Origin: PALSA-505 sp963702235
GTDB lineage: Bacteria > Actinomycetota > Actinomycetes > Streptosporangiales > Streptosporangiaceae
DNA: 64,000 bases
NCBI GenBank assembly: GCA_963702235.1
Contig: CAVPBZ010000016.1
Span: forward strand, 296,755-360,754
Reading direction: 5' to 3'
Part shown: piece after piece, positions 1 through 7,879 of the stretch
Layout of the letters: every line of letters begins with the position of its first letter
Numbering within the stretch: the first letter of the stretch is position 1
Notes under the pieces: model-generated
What the model was told of the DNA's origin: nothing
Databases searched by the model: none
The model's input: the letters and a program-made list of their open reading frames with translations, nothing else
Made by a program: the position numbers and the translations under genes

Positions 1-2
1 AC

Positions 3-332
3 GCGACGATCGTGCACCTGGGCTACCTCAACCCGGCGGACGTGCGCGGGCTGCGCGAGCGGGGCGTCGTCGGCGACATACTCGGCCAGTTCTTCGACGC
101 CGACGGCAGCGTCGTCAACCTGCCCATCCACGACCGCCGGATCGGGATCGAGCTGTCTGACCTCACGCACATACCCAAGGTGGTCGGCGTGGCCGGCGGG
201 CTGCACAAGGCCGAGGCCATCCTCGGCGCGCTGCACGGCGGGTTCCTGGACGTCCTGGTCACCAACGAGCTCGTCGCGATCCGGCTGCTCGAGCTCGAGC
301 GCCGGCGGCCGGGGCGGCGGAAGCGAAGCTGA
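3..332 (+). CDS. SorC/DeoR-type sugar-binding transcriptional regulator, LsrR-like (3' part only)
   Basis: The reading frame is open from the window edge, so the N-terminal helix-turn-helix and most of the effector domain lie to the left. The visible ~109 residues match the end of the SorC-family sugar-binding domain: GVVGDILGQFFDADG, then IGIELSDLTHIPKVVGVAGG, then KAEAILGALHGGFLDVLVTN. This order and the GDILG and GVAGG..KAEAI blocks are typical of LsrR and related phospho-sugar-responsive repressors. It lies 95 nt upstream of an operon carrying LsrK- and LsrF-like enzymes and in the same direction, so it is the best candidate for the protein that binds the paired operators at 380-412, 32789-32821 and 33817-33849. 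Family assignment is firm; binding to these sites is inference. Confidence 0.8.
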   Translation, partial: ATIVHLGYLNPADVRGLRERGVVGDILGQFFDADGSVVNLPIHDRRIGIELSDLTHIPKVVGVAGGLHKAEAILGALHGGFLDVLVTNELVAIRLLELERRRPGRRKRS

Positions 333-346
333 CGAGCACCCGGCCC

Positions 347-412
347 TTGCGCCGGCGACCCGGCGTGGTAAATACTCAGTGAGCGAATGCCCACTATCTG
401 AGCAAGTGCTCC
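347..412 (+). promoter_or_regulatory. Promoter with paired operators, first of three identical designs
   Basis: A -35 TTGCGC (347-352), an 18-nt spacer and a -10 AATACT (371-376) are followed by two 14-bp sites, TGAGCGAATGCCCA (380-393) and TGAGCAAGTGCTCC (399-412), separated by 5 nt (centres 19 bp apart). The second contains a 12-bp palindrome GAGCAAGTGCTC with only the two central bases unpaired. The predicted transcript start falls in the first site, so a bound protein would block initiation. The same layout precedes the genes at 32852 and 33899. Confidence 0.7.
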
Positions 413-426
413 TGGAGGTCGGGCAC

Positions 427-1239
427 ATGGTCAGCCTGTGGGGACGTCCCTGGACCCGGGGCGAGCTGCTGGCGCGTGTCGGCCGTCTCGACCAGGTGGC
501 CGGCGTGCAGCTGGTCGAGGCCGGTGACGGTGCCGAGCGCGGAGTCAGGCTGCTGCGCTTCACCGCAGGCTCGGGCTTCGGCTTCGACGTGCTGGTAGAC
601 CGCGGGTTTGACATCGGCCGGGCCTGGCTCGGCGGCAGGCCGCTCGCCTGGTGGTCGCCGGTCGGGCTGATCGGTCCCTGGCTGCACGACTCCGCCGGGA
701 TCGAGTGGTTCCGCGGCTTCCCCGGCGGCCTGGTCTCCACCTGCGGGCTGGATCACACCCTCGGCTTCCCTGTCGTCAACGCGGGCGCCGAGCTGGTCTA
801 CCCGGCCGGCCCTGGCGTCTGCGCCAGCGAGGCCAGCGACCCCGGTTACCGTGAGCTGGCCGGCCCGCGGCCCGGCTTCGTCGAGGAGTGCTACGAGCAC
901 GACATGGCGGCCGGCCCGGACGGCATGGTCAGCGCGGCGGTGGTCAACCGCGGCGCCGGGCTCGGCGTGTACCAGCGCTACCGCCGGTCCGCGCTCCCGC
1001 ATCACATCACCTGGCGCCAGCTCGGCACCGGCACCTACGTGCTGGCCATGGAGCCCAGCACCAACCGCGACGCCGGGCGGCTGGACGCCCGCGCCCGCGA
1101 TGAGCTGCAGCACCTGGCCGCGGGGGAGGAGCGCCGCTACACCCTCGAGATCGGCGCGCTGGACGGCGGGCCGGAGATCGACGCGTTCACCGAGCAGGCC
1201 CGGCGGCTGGCCGGGCCGGTCAGCCAGGCGGCCCGGTGA
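427..1239 (+). CDS. DUF4432 family protein (aldose-1-epimerase-like fold)
   Basis: First gene of the catabolic operon. The protein carries the DUF4432 hallmarks GFDVLVDRGFDIGRAWLGG and LAWWSPVG near the N-terminus, and an EECYEHDMA segment in the middle. The family has a galactose-mutarotase-like beta-sandwich and usually sits beside sugar catabolic genes; its reaction is not settled. I chose ATG 427 over GTG 379 because 427 has a GGAGG ribosome site 6-7 nt upstream and because 379 lies upstream of the predicted transcription start. The resulting 270 residues are somewhat short for the family, which often exceeds 300. Its stop overlaps the GTG of the next gene (GTGA at 1236-1239). A role as an epimerase/mutarotase or binding protein for the operon's sugar substrate is inference. 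Confidence 0.75.
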   Translation: MVSLWGRPWTRGELLARVGRLDQVAGVQLVEAGDGAERGVRLLRFTAGSGFGFDVLVDRGFDIGRAWLGGRPLAWWSPVGLIGPWLHDSAGIEWFRGFPGGLVSTCGLDHTLGFPVVNAGAELVYPAGPGVCASEASDPGYRELAGPRPGFVEECYEHDMAAGPDGMVSAAVVNRGAGLGVYQRYRRSALPHHITWRQLGTGTYVLAMEPSTNRDAGRLDARARDELQHLAAGEERRYTLEIGALDGGPEIDAFTEQARRLAGPVSQAAR

Positions 1240-1910
1240 CCCGGCTGAGCGCGGGCGTGCTGACCGCCGACCTGACCAGGCTGGGCGCCGAGCTGGCCAT
1301 TCTGCGCGGCGCCGCGTGCTGGGCACACGTTAACGTGATGGACGGGACATTCTGCCCGCAGCTCACCGTGGGGCCCGCGTTCGTAGCGGCGGTCGCATCG
1401 ACCGGCATGCCGGTGGACGCGCACCTGATGGTGGACGAGCCGCGGCGGCTGCTGCCGGACATCGTCGCGGCCGGCGCCTCGGTGGTGACCGTGCACGCCG
1501 AGGCCACCCGGCACCTGCACCGCACGATGCAAGAGCTCACCGCGCTGGCCGCCAGGCCGTCCGCCGTGCTCCGCGGCGTGGCGATCAGCCCGGGCACCCC
1601 GGTGCAGGCGGTCGAGCCGGTGCTCGAGCTGGCCGATCTCGTCCTGGTGCTCGCGGTCAACCCCGGCTGGCCCGGACAGGCCCCGGCCGCCAGCACCTCG
1701 CGCCGGGTGGCCGCGGTCCGCGAGCTCGCCGCCAGGCTGGACCTGCCCGTGCTGGTCGGCGTGGACGGCGGGGTCACGCTCGCGAACGCCGCCGAGGTGG
1801 CCGGCTGGGGCGCCGACATCGTCGTGGCCGGCAGCGCGATCTACGACGGCAGGGATCCGGCCGGCAACCTGCACCGCCTGCTCGACCAGCTGCACCCGGT
1901 TACCGCCTGA
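1236..1910 (+). CDS. Ribulose-phosphate 3-epimerase family protein
   Basis: A (beta/alpha)8 barrel of 224 residues, the usual family length. The diagnostic blocks are all visible: VNVMDGTFCPQLTVGP (metal/active-site Asp region), DAHLMV, VNPGWPGQ (phosphate-loop counterpart of the usual VNPGFGGQ), and VGVDGGV near the C-terminus with the second catalytic Asp. The HVDxMDG motif reads HVNVMDG, so a residue next to the active-site His/Asp differs from housekeeping Rpe. It is translationally coupled to the DUF4432 gene. Because it sits inside a dedicated catabolic operon, it probably epimerises a pathway ketose-phosphate rather than serving the pentose phosphate pathway; allulose-6-phosphate-type epimerases look similar. 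Confidence 0.85.
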   Translation: MTRLSAGVLTADLTRLGAELAILRGAACWAHVNVMDGTFCPQLTVGPAFVAAVASTGMPVDAHLMVDEPRRLLPDIVAAGASVVTVHAEATRHLHRTMQELTALAARPSAVLRGVAISPGTPVQAVEPVLELADLVLVLAVNPGWPGQAPAASTSRRVAAVRELAARLDLPVLVGVDGGVTLANAAEVAGWGADIVVAGSAIYDGRDPAGNLHRLLDQLHPVTA

Positions 1911-1922
1911 GGAGGAAGAACC

Positions 1923-2441
1923 ATGGCCAACGGCAACGGCAGCCCGATCGTCCCGCCGCCCACGCCCATGAAGATCACCCAGATCGCCGTGGTGGTCCGC
2001 GACATCGAGGCCGCCCTGGAGACCTACACGCAGACCCTCGGCTGGGGCCCGTGGAGCGTCTTCGACTACAAGCCTCCGCTCTTGCACGACACCAGGGTCA
2101 AGGGCGAGCCGGCCGAGTACCGGATGATCGGCGCGGAGGCCTCGGTTGACGGGCTCGGCTTCGAGCTGATCCAGCCGGTCAGCGGCCCGAGCATCTACCA
2201 GGAATTCCTGGACACCCGCGGCGAGGGCGTCCAGCACATCGCCTGCATGAAACATGACTTCTCCGACAGCGAGCTGGTGCGGCGGCACTGGCACGACAAC
2301 GGCGCGGAGGTGCTGATGAGCGGCCGGATCGGCGACTCGATCGAGTTCTACTACCTGGACACCGCGCCGATGCTCAAGTTCGTGCTGGAATCCGGCAGCG
2401 GGCACGCGATCGACCTCAAGCCCACCCGCATCTACCCGTGA
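1923..2441 (+). CDS. VOC-superfamily (glyoxalase/methylmalonyl-CoA-epimerase-like) protein
   Basis: Preceded by a strong GAGGAGGAAG ribosome site. The 172 residues contain paired beta-alpha-beta-beta-beta modules: ITQIAVVVRDIEAALETYTQTLGWGPW opens the first (positions 18-44), GFELIQPVSGPSIYQEFL closes it, and GVQHIACMKHDF opens the second. HIA and ELIQP are metal-site-like positions of the Glyoxalase_4 group, which includes methylmalonyl-CoA epimerase and related isomerases. A first methionine run (MANGNGSPIVPPPTPM) suggests that residue 16 could also serve as start. The stop overlaps the next gene's GTG. In this operon it probably isomerises or epimerises an intermediate, possibly in place of LsrG, but there is no sequence similarity to LsrG. 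Confidence 0.75.
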   Translation: MANGNGSPIVPPPTPMKITQIAVVVRDIEAALETYTQTLGWGPWSVFDYKPPLLHDTRVKGEPAEYRMIGAEASVDGLGFELIQPVSGPSIYQEFLDTRGEGVQHIACMKHDFSDSELVRRHWHDNGAEVLMSGRIGDSIEFYYLDTAPMLKFVLESGSGHAIDLKPTRIYP

Positions 2442-3523
2442 GCCCAACACCCCGGAGCCCGGGCGACCAGGTCAGGATCCTGGTCGCCGGTGACGACTAT
2501 ATGCCGGCCGGCATCTTCACCAGCGCGCTGGCCGTCCTCGGCGACGCCGTCGCGGTGACCGAGCTGCAGATCGACGGCACCGCCGCCGCCCCGCCGCGGA
2601 CCCCGTCGGCGCGCGGGCTGCGCGAGTACCTGGGTGACCCGGCTGACCTCGCCGCCGCGGTCGCCGGCCATGACGTGCTGGTGGTGCACGGCGCGCCGGT
2701 CACCGCCGAGGTGCTGGACGCCGCGCCGCTGCGGCTGGTCTGCTGTGCCCGCGGCGGGCCGGTGAACGTCGACGTGGCCGCGGCCAGCGCCCGCGGCATC
2801 CCGGTGACGAACGCGCCCGGCCGCAACGCCGAGGCGGTCGCCGAGCTGACGATCGCGTTCGCCCTCATGCTGATCCGCGGCGTACCCGGATCAGCGCGGT
2901 ACCTGGTCAACGGCGGGCGGCACGCGGACAGCGCGTACGAGGGCCGGGAGTTCATCGGGGCCGAGGCGGCCAGCACGACGCTCGGGCTGGTCGGCCTGGG
3001 CAACGTGGGCCGGCACGTGGCCGCCCGCGGCCAGGCGCTCGGATTCACGCTGCTCGGCTACGACCCGGTCCCGCCGGTCACGGTCCCGGCGGGCCTGGCC
3101 ATGACCGGCTTCGACGAGCTGCTCAGCGGCTCGGACATCGTCTCCGTGCACGCCCGGGCCACCCCGGACAACCGGCACCTGTTCGGCGCCGCCGCGTTCG
3201 CCCGGATGCGGCCGGGGGCGTTCTTCATCAACACCGCCCGGGAATCGCTGGTGGACGAGGACGCGCTCGGCCGGGCCCTGGCCAGCGGCACGCTGGCGGG
3301 CGCGGCGCTGGACGTGGCCGAGCGCCGCCCGGCCGGGGAGCGCCACCCGCTGCTCGACCTGCCGAACGTGATCATCACGCCGCACATCGGCGGCGCCACG
3401 CACGAGACGCTGCGCCGCGGCGCCGAGATGGCCGCCGCGGCGGTCACCCGGCTGGTATCAGGTCAGGTGCCGGACCACCTGATGAACCCGGAAATCCTCG
3501 CCCGCGAGGAGGCCGTGCCGTGA
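2438..3523 (+). CDS. D-2-hydroxyacid dehydrogenase (phosphoglycerate-dehydrogenase-like)
   Basis: NAD(P)-dependent oxidoreductase of the D-isomer 2-hydroxyacid family, 361 residues. The Rossmann motif GLVGLGNVGRHVA lies near residue 185; the catalytic Arg is in FINTARESLVDEDAL and the catalytic His in TPHIGGATHET; the Glu between them lies in ALDVAERRPAG. The substrate-binding half starts with ILVAGDDYMPAG. It starts with GTG overlapping the upstream stop (GTGA at 2438-2441), and its own stop overlaps a 14-codon reading frame that runs into the kinase gene. In this pathway it could reduce or oxidise a 2-keto/2-hydroxy acid derived from the sugar. The substrate is unknown. Confidence 0.85.
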   Translation: MSPTPRSPGDQVRILVAGDDYMPAGIFTSALAVLGDAVAVTELQIDGTAAAPPRTPSARGLREYLGDPADLAAAVAGHDVLVVHGAPVTAEVLDAAPLRLVCCARGGPVNVDVAAASARGIPVTNAPGRNAEAVAELTIAFALMLIRGVPGSARYLVNGGRHADSAYEGREFIGAEAASTTLGLVGLGNVGRHVAARGQALGFTLLGYDPVPPVTVPAGLAMTGFDELLSGSDIVSVHARATPDNRHLFGAAAFARMRPGAFFINTARESLVDEDALGRALASGTLAGAALDVAERRPAGERHPLLDLPNVIITPHIGGATHETLRRGAEMAAAAVTRLVSGQVPDHLMNPEILAREEAVP

Positions 3524-3571
3524 CCGGGCCAGGCCGTGCCGTGACCGGGGAGGCCGGGCCGTGACCGGGCG
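3510..3571 (+). repeat. Three tandem ~20-bp units across the start of the kinase gene
   Basis: Three imperfect copies of a 20-21-bp unit (AGGCCGTGCCGTGACCGGG-type) begin at 3510, 3531 and 3551. Each carries a GTGACCGGG box, giving three candidate GTG codons at 3520, 3541 and 3561; only 3561 is in the kinase frame. Unit duplication seems to have created the small bridging frame listed next. Confidence 0.75.
3520..3564 (+). CDS. 14-codon bridging mini-ORF (translational coupling)
   Basis: GTG at 3520 overlaps the stop of the hydroxyacid dehydrogenase (GTGA), and its TGA at 3562-3564 overlaps the GTG of the kinase gene (again GTGA). The encoded peptide would be MTGPGRAVTGEAGP. Its position suggests it carries ribosomes across what would otherwise be a 37-nt gap; it need not make a functional peptide. 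A GGGGAGG at 3547-3553 could also load ribosomes directly at the kinase start. Confidence 0.4.
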   Translation: MTGPGRAVTGEAGP

Positions 3572-5207
3572 CGCCGGGCCGTACCTGCTCGCGGTGGACG
3601 CCGGCACCGGCAGCTGCCGGGCGCTGCTGTTCACGGTGGCGGGCGAGCAGGTGGCGGTCCGCCTGCGGGAGTGGACGCACCGCGAGCCGCCCGATGCCCC
3701 GGGCGGCCAGGACTTCGACGTCGAGTCCAACTGGCTCGCCATCGCCGCCTGCATCCGCGACGCGCTGAACGCGGCGGACGTGACCGGGGACCAGGTCGCG
3801 GCGGTGGCCGCCACCAGCATGCGCGAGGGCATCGTCTGCTACGACGACCGCGGCACCGAGATCTGGGCCTGCCCGAACGTGGACAGCCGGGCCACCCGCG
3901 AGGCGGAGGAACTGATCGCCGAAGGCGCCGCCGATGCCATCTTCGCCGAGGCCGGGGACTGGGTGTCGATCACCTCGCCGGCCCGGCTGCGCTGGCTGGC
4001 CCGGCACCGGCCGGGCATCTTCGGCCGGATCCACAGCCTGGGCATGCTCAGCGACTGGATCGTGTACCGGCTGGCCGGGGTCCAGGTGACCGAGCCGTCG
4101 TGCGGGTCGAGCTCGGGAATGTTCAGCCTGGCCAGCCGGGACTGGTCGCCATCCATCGCGCGCACCTGCGGCATCCCGGCCGCGGTGCTGCCGCCGGTGG
4201 CCGACCCGGGCACCCCGGTCGGCGCGGTGACCGCGCACGCGGCGGGCCAGACCGGCCTGCGCGCGGGCACGCCCGTGGTCGCCGGCGGAGCCGACACCCA
4301 GCTCGGGCTGCTCGGCGCGGGCGTGCGCGCGGGCGAGTTCACCGTGCTGGCCGGCACCTTCTGGCAGAACACGATGCTGGTGGACAAGCCGCTCATTGAC
4401 CCGGCGGTCCGGCTCCGGACCCTGTGTCACGTCACGCCAGGGGAGTGGATGCTCGAGGGCATCGGGTTCTACTGCGGGATGGCGATGCGCTGGTACCGGG
4501 ACGCGTTCTGCGACAGCGAGGCGTCGGTCGCGCGCAGCCGGGGCGTCGATCCGTACGTCGTGATGGAGGAGGAGGCGGCACGGATCCCGCCGGGCTCGAA
4601 CGGCGTCATCGCGATCTTGTCGAACGTGATGAACGCGCGCCGGTGGGTGCACGCGAGCCCGTCGTTCCTCCAGTTCGACGTCGGTGACCCGGCCGGATCC
4701 GGGCGCGCGTCCTGCATCCGCGCGATCGAGGAAGCCGCCGCCTACGTGGTCCGCGGCCACCTCGCCATCATCAGCGAGCTCACCGGCACCCGCACCGGCA
4801 GCCTGACCTTCACCGGCGGCGCCGCCAAGGGCGCGCTCTGGCCGCAGGTCATCGCCGACGTGCTCGGCCTGGCGGTACATGTGCCGGCGGTCACCGAGAG
4901 CAGCGCGCTGGGCGCCGCGCTGTGCGCCGGGAAGGGTGCCGGGCTGTACTCCGGCCTGACCGACCTCGAGGGCGACCTGCGGCAGCGCGCGGCCACGTTC
5001 GAGCCGGAGCCGTCCGCCGTCGCCGCCTACGACGACAGCTACGCCGCCTGGCAGCAGATCTACCAGCGGATGCTCGACCTGTCCGAGGAGGGCCTGCTCA
5101 GCCCGCTGTGGCGGGCCGCAGGCGCCCAGCCGCGCGAAACCAGCCAGACCAGCCAGACCAGCCAGACCAGCCAGACCAGCGAAAGAGTGGCCGATGGCAG
5201 ACACTGA
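3561..5207 (+). CDS. lsrK: Autoinducer-2 kinase LsrK-like, FGGY carbohydrate kinase
   Basis: FGGY kinase of 548 residues. The N-terminal phosphate-binding loop is LAVDAGTGSCRALLF (residues 10-24); SMREGIVCYDDRGTEIWACPNVD with DFDVESNW nearby and LAGTFWQNTMLVDKP are LsrK-specific features; the C-terminal nucleotide site is FTGGAAKGALWPQVIADVLG. The resemblance to enterobacterial LsrK runs over almost the full length (for example PGEWMLEGIGFYCGMAMRWYRDAFC), which is why I prefer LsrK to a generic xylulose or erythritol kinase. LsrK phosphorylates the C5 hydroxyl of linear AI-2/DPD in the cytosol. Directly downstream is lsrF, supporting the call. The C-terminus carries a short Ser-Gln-Thr repeat absent from typical LsrK. 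The true substrate here is unproven. Confidence 0.82.
   Translation: MTGRAGPYLLAVDAGTGSCRALLFTVAGEQVAVRLREWTHREPPDAPGGQDFDVESNWLAIAACIRDALNAADVTGDQVAAVAATSMREGIVCYDDRGTEIWACPNVDSRATREAEELIAEGAADAIFAEAGDWVSITSPARLRWLARHRPGIFGRIHSLGMLSDWIVYRLAGVQVTEPSCGSSSGMFSLASRDWSPSIARTCGIPAAVLPPVADPGTPVGAVTAHAAGQTGLRAGTPVVAGGADTQLGLLGAGVRAGEFTVLAGTFWQNTMLVDKPLIDPAVRLRTLCHVTPGEWMLEGIGFYCGMAMRWYRDAFCDSEASVARSRGVDPYVVMEEEAARIPPGSNGVIAILSNVMNARRWVHASPSFLQFDVGDPAGSGRASCIRAIEEAAAYVVRGHLAIISELTGTRTGSLTFTGGAAKGALWPQVIADVLGLAVHVPAVTESSALGAALCAGKGAGLYSGLTDLEGDLRQRAATFEPEPSAVAAYDDSYAAWQQIYQRMLDLSEEGLLSPLWRAAGAQPRETSQTSQTSQTSQTSERVADGRH
5141..5179 (+). repeat. 9-bp tandem repeat encoding Ser-Gln-Thr units
   Basis: Four perfect copies of CAGCCAGAC (5141-5176) plus a partial fifth encode an in-frame SQT repeat at the end of the kinase, just before the overlapping lsrF start at 5194. 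Being a multiple of three, copy-number change would alter tail length without breaking the frame. Confidence 0.85.
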
Positions 5208-6087
5208 CAACCGCACCGAGGGCAGCAGGTTCTCCCCGGACGTCCCGCCACGCGCCGAGCCGTACCCGCTGAAGGGCTCGGCCGGCCTGGACTGGGGGAT
5301 GCAGAGCAGGCTCGCGCGCATCTTCCGCCCGGCCACCAGCCGCACGGTGATGCTGGCCATCGACCACGGCTACTTCCAGGGGCCCACCACCGGGCTGGAA
5401 CGGGTGGACCTGTCCATCGTCCCGCTGCTGCCCTACGCCGACGCGCTGATGACCACCCGCGGCATGGTCCGCGCCACGATCCCGGCGGCGTCCGGTACGC
5501 CCATCGTGCTGCGGGCCAGCGGCGGCCCGAGCATCCTCAAGGAGCTGTCCGACGAGCGGGTCGCGGTCAGCATGGCGGACGCCGCCAGGATCAACGCCTG
5601 CGCCGTCGCGGTGCAGGTGTTCATCGGCGGCGAGTTCGAGACCCAGACGGTGCACAACATGACCCGGCTGGTGGACGAGAGCCAACGGTACGGAATCCCG
5701 GTGCTCGCCGTCACCGCGGTCGGCAAGGAACTCACCCGCGACGCCCGCTACCTGCGGCTCGCCACCAGGATCTGCGCCGAGCTGGGCGCGCACGTGGTCA
5801 AGACCTACTACTGCACCGAGGACTTCGACACGGTGGCCGCGGGCTGCCCGGTGCCGCTGGTCATGGCCGGGGGGAAGAAGCTGGCCGAGCTCGACGCGCT
5901 CACGATGGCCTACCGCGCCGTCGAGGAGGGCGCGGCGGGCGTGGACATGGGCCGCAACATCTTCCAGAGCGACGACCCGGTCGCGATGATCCGCGCGGTC
6001 AGCGCGGTCGTGCACGATTCAGCCAAGCCGGCCGAGGCCTTCGACCAGTTCCTGCGGCAGCCGGCCGGCGCAACGGACAGGACGTGA
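5194..6087 (+). CDS. lsrF: 3-hydroxy-5-phosphonooxypentane-2,4-dione thiolase LsrF
   Basis: A 297-residue class I aldolase-like barrel closely resembling E. coli LsrF: LDWGMQSRLARIF, TVMLAIDHGYFQGPTTGLER, AVTAVGKEL, VKTYYC, MAGGKKLAELDALTMAYRA and GVDMGRNIFQSD. The Schiff-base lysine of LsrF (Lys203) falls at residue 203 here, in VVKTYY. LsrF transfers an acetyl group from phosphorylated, isomerised AI-2 to CoA, giving DHAP and acetyl-CoA. The gene overlaps lsrK by 14 nt in another frame, so the two are surely co-expressed. This is the strongest functional assignment of the operon; use of AI-2 itself as substrate remains inference because lsrG and the Lsr importer are not in the window. Confidence 0.9.
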   Translation: MADTDNRTEGSRFSPDVPPRAEPYPLKGSAGLDWGMQSRLARIFRPATSRTVMLAIDHGYFQGPTTGLERVDLSIVPLLPYADALMTTRGMVRATIPAASGTPIVLRASGGPSILKELSDERVAVSMADAARINACAVAVQVFIGGEFETQTVHNMTRLVDESQRYGIPVLAVTAVGKELTRDARYLRLATRICAELGAHVVKTYYCTEDFDTVAAGCPVPLVMAGGKKLAELDALTMAYRAVEEGAAGVDMGRNIFQSDDPVAMIRAVSAVVHDSAKPAEAFDQFLRQPAGATDRT

Positions 6088-7064
6088 GCCGCCCGATGAC
6101 CGAAGCGACGACCAGACTGACCCCGCCCGCGCCGGTGACGCTGCGCGAGTTCGACGAGCTCTACGAATCGGTCAAGAACTGGGGCCGTTGGGGCAGCGAC
6201 GACGAGCTCGGCACGCTCAACTACATCACCCCGGACACGGTGCGGGCCGCCGCCGCGCTGGTCCGGTCCGGCCGCCGCGCGACGATGACGATCCCGATGA
6301 ACACCACCGCCGGGCCGGACAACCCGAGCCCGGTCATCCACCACGTGGTGCAGGGCCACGACATCGACATGGGCAACTCGCTGAGCTTCGCCACCGACTT
6401 CGTCGGCCTGGCCTTCCACGGCGACTGCCACACGCACATGGACGCGCTCTGCCACATCGCCTACAAGGGCTGCGTCTACAACGGCCGCCCGGCCCAGCAG
6501 GTCATGACGTCCAAGGGCGCCACCGCGCTCGACGTGACCGCCTACAGCGAGGGCCTCGTCGGCCGCGGCGTGCTGCTCGACGTGCCCCGGTACCGGGGCG
6601 TCAAGTGGCTGGAGCCGGGGGAGGCGGTGACCCGCGCCGAGCTCGAGGCGATCGAGGCCGACCAGGGCGTCCGGCTCGGCGAGGGCGACATCCTGGTGTT
6701 CCGCACCGGCCACCACCGGCGCCGCCTCGAACTCGGCGCGTGGAGCAACGACTACCCGCCGGCCGGCCAGGGCAAGGCCGGCCTGCACGTGGACACGATT
6801 CCGTGGCTGCACGAGCGCCGGATCGCGGCGTTCCTGCCGGACGGCGACGGCGAGACGGTGCCCAGCAACGTCGAGGGCATCCTGTACCCGGTCCACCCGC
6901 TCCAGGTCACGGCCATGGGCATGTTCGCCTCCGATAGCCTGCAGCTCGAGGACCTGGCCCGGGCGTGCGAGCAGGAGGGCCGGTTCGAGTTCATGGTCGT
7001 CGGCCTGCCGCTCCGGCTGCCCGGCGCGACCGGCTCCCCCTGGAACCCGATCGCCATTTTCTGA
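6084..7064 (+). CDS. Cyclase-family metal-dependent hydrolase (kynurenine-formamidase fold)
   Basis: Belongs to the cyclase family (PF04199 type). The metal motif, usually HxGTHxDxPxH, reads FHGDCHTHMDALCH near residues 112-125, keeping the His and Asp ligands. VLLDVPRYRG, EGDILVFRTGHHRR and EGILYPVHPLQ are further family blocks. At 326 residues it is longer than kynurenine formamidase (~210) and fits the long subgroup. These enzymes hydrolyse amide or lactone bonds in small molecules, so it may open a cyclic or acylated form of the pathway substrate. GTG 6084 overlaps the lsrF stop (GTGA); ATG 6096 is an alternative in-frame start four codons on. Confidence 0.8.
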   Translation: MSRPMTEATTRLTPPAPVTLREFDELYESVKNWGRWGSDDELGTLNYITPDTVRAAAALVRSGRRATMTIPMNTTAGPDNPSPVIHHVVQGHDIDMGNSLSFATDFVGLAFHGDCHTHMDALCHIAYKGCVYNGRPAQQVMTSKGATALDVTAYSEGLVGRGVLLDVPRYRGVKWLEPGEAVTRAELEAIEADQGVRLGEGDILVFRTGHHRRRLELGAWSNDYPPAGQGKAGLHVDTIPWLHERRIAAFLPDGDGETVPSNVEGILYPVHPLQVTAMGMFASDSLQLEDLARACEQEGRFEFMVVGLPLRLPGATGSPWNPIAIF

Positions 7065-7103
7065 AATTCGCAATCTCCGAACGGTGCAGGGAGGAAGCAG
7101 TCA

Positions 7104-7871
7104 ATGGAGCGGCGATTCGAGGGCAAGGCGGCCCTGGTCACGGGCGCGACAACCGGTATCGGCCAGGCGGCCGCGGTGCGCCTGGCCGCCGAGGGCGCGG
7201 TCGTGGCGGTCAACCAGCTGCCGGACCAGGATCCGGCCGGCACGCTGCGGCGGATCGAGGAGGCCGGCGGCCAGGGCTTCCCGGTGACCGCCGACATGCG
7301 GGACCCCGGCCAGGTCACCGCCATGGTCGCCGCCGTGGCCGAGCGGGCGGGCCGGCTCGACTACGTGGTGTCGAACGCGGCGATCAACCCGTTCCTGAAG
7401 TGGGACGAGACTTCCGTCGAGGACTTCGACGCGCTGTTCGAGACGAACGTCCGCGGCACCTGGGTGGTCTGCACCGAAGCGGCCAAGCAGATGATCCGGG
7501 AGGGCCACGGCGGCGCGATCTGCTGCGTGAGCTCGATCTCGGCCCACGTCGGCGCGCCGTACCAGACCGTGTACTGCGGGACCAAGGGCGCGATCAGCAT
7601 GCTGGCCAAGGCGCTCGGCGCCAACCTCGGCGAGCACGGGATCCGGGTGAACGCGGTCGAGCCGGGCTGGGTGAAGACGCCGATGAGCGCGCCGATGATG
7701 GACGACCCGGCCGTCGTGCAGTATTACACCGACCGGATCCCCATCCACCGCGGTGCCGAGCCGGAGGAACTCGCGGCCGCGATCGCCTGGACGCTGTCAC
7801 CCGACGCCAGCTACATGACGTGCGCGACCATGCTCGTGGACGGCGGCTTCATCGTGAACGCAGAGCTGTAG
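7104..7871 (+). CDS. Short-chain dehydrogenase/reductase
   Basis: Classical SDR of 255 residues. The cofactor motif is TGATTGIGQ (residues 14-22), the structural NAA motif appears as SNAAINP, and the catalytic Ser/Tyr/Lys are in CCVSSIS and YCGTKGA. The end, MLVDGGFIVN, matches the glucose/rhamnose-1-dehydrogenase-like cluster. The segment VNQLPD follows beta-2 where NADP-dependent members usually have Arg, so NAD preference is unclear. It has a GGAGG-type ribosome site (GGGAGGAAG), sits 39 nt after the cyclase gene, and probably oxidises or reduces a hydroxyl/keto group of the pathway sugar. Confidence 0.88.
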   Translation: MERRFEGKAALVTGATTGIGQAAAVRLAAEGAVVAVNQLPDQDPAGTLRRIEEAGGQGFPVTADMRDPGQVTAMVAAVAERAGRLDYVVSNAAINPFLKWDETSVEDFDALFETNVRGTWVVCTEAAKQMIREGHGGAICCVSSISAHVGAPYQTVYCGTKGAISMLAKALGANLGEHGIRVNAVEPGWVKTPMSAPMMDDPAVVQYYTDRIPIHRGAEPEELAAAIAWTLSPDASYMTCATMLVDGGFIVNAEL

Positions 7872-7879
7872 GAGAGGCG

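Noticed and set aside
379..426. GTG 379 as start of the DUF4432 gene
   Set aside because: It overlaps the first operator and precedes the predicted transcription start; ATG 427 has a ribosome site.
394..1326. Long minus-strand open frame opposite the DUF4432 gene
   Set aside because: Arg/Ala/Gly-rich shadow of a high-GC gene; no recognisable motif, while the plus strand carries clear family blocks.
3510..5180. CRISPR-like arrays at the two tandem repeats
   Set aside because: Repeats are contiguous, without spacers, and short.
3444..5360. 638-codon minus-strand frame across the kinase gene
   Set aside because: Antisense of a well-supported FGGY kinase; composition typical of shadow frames.
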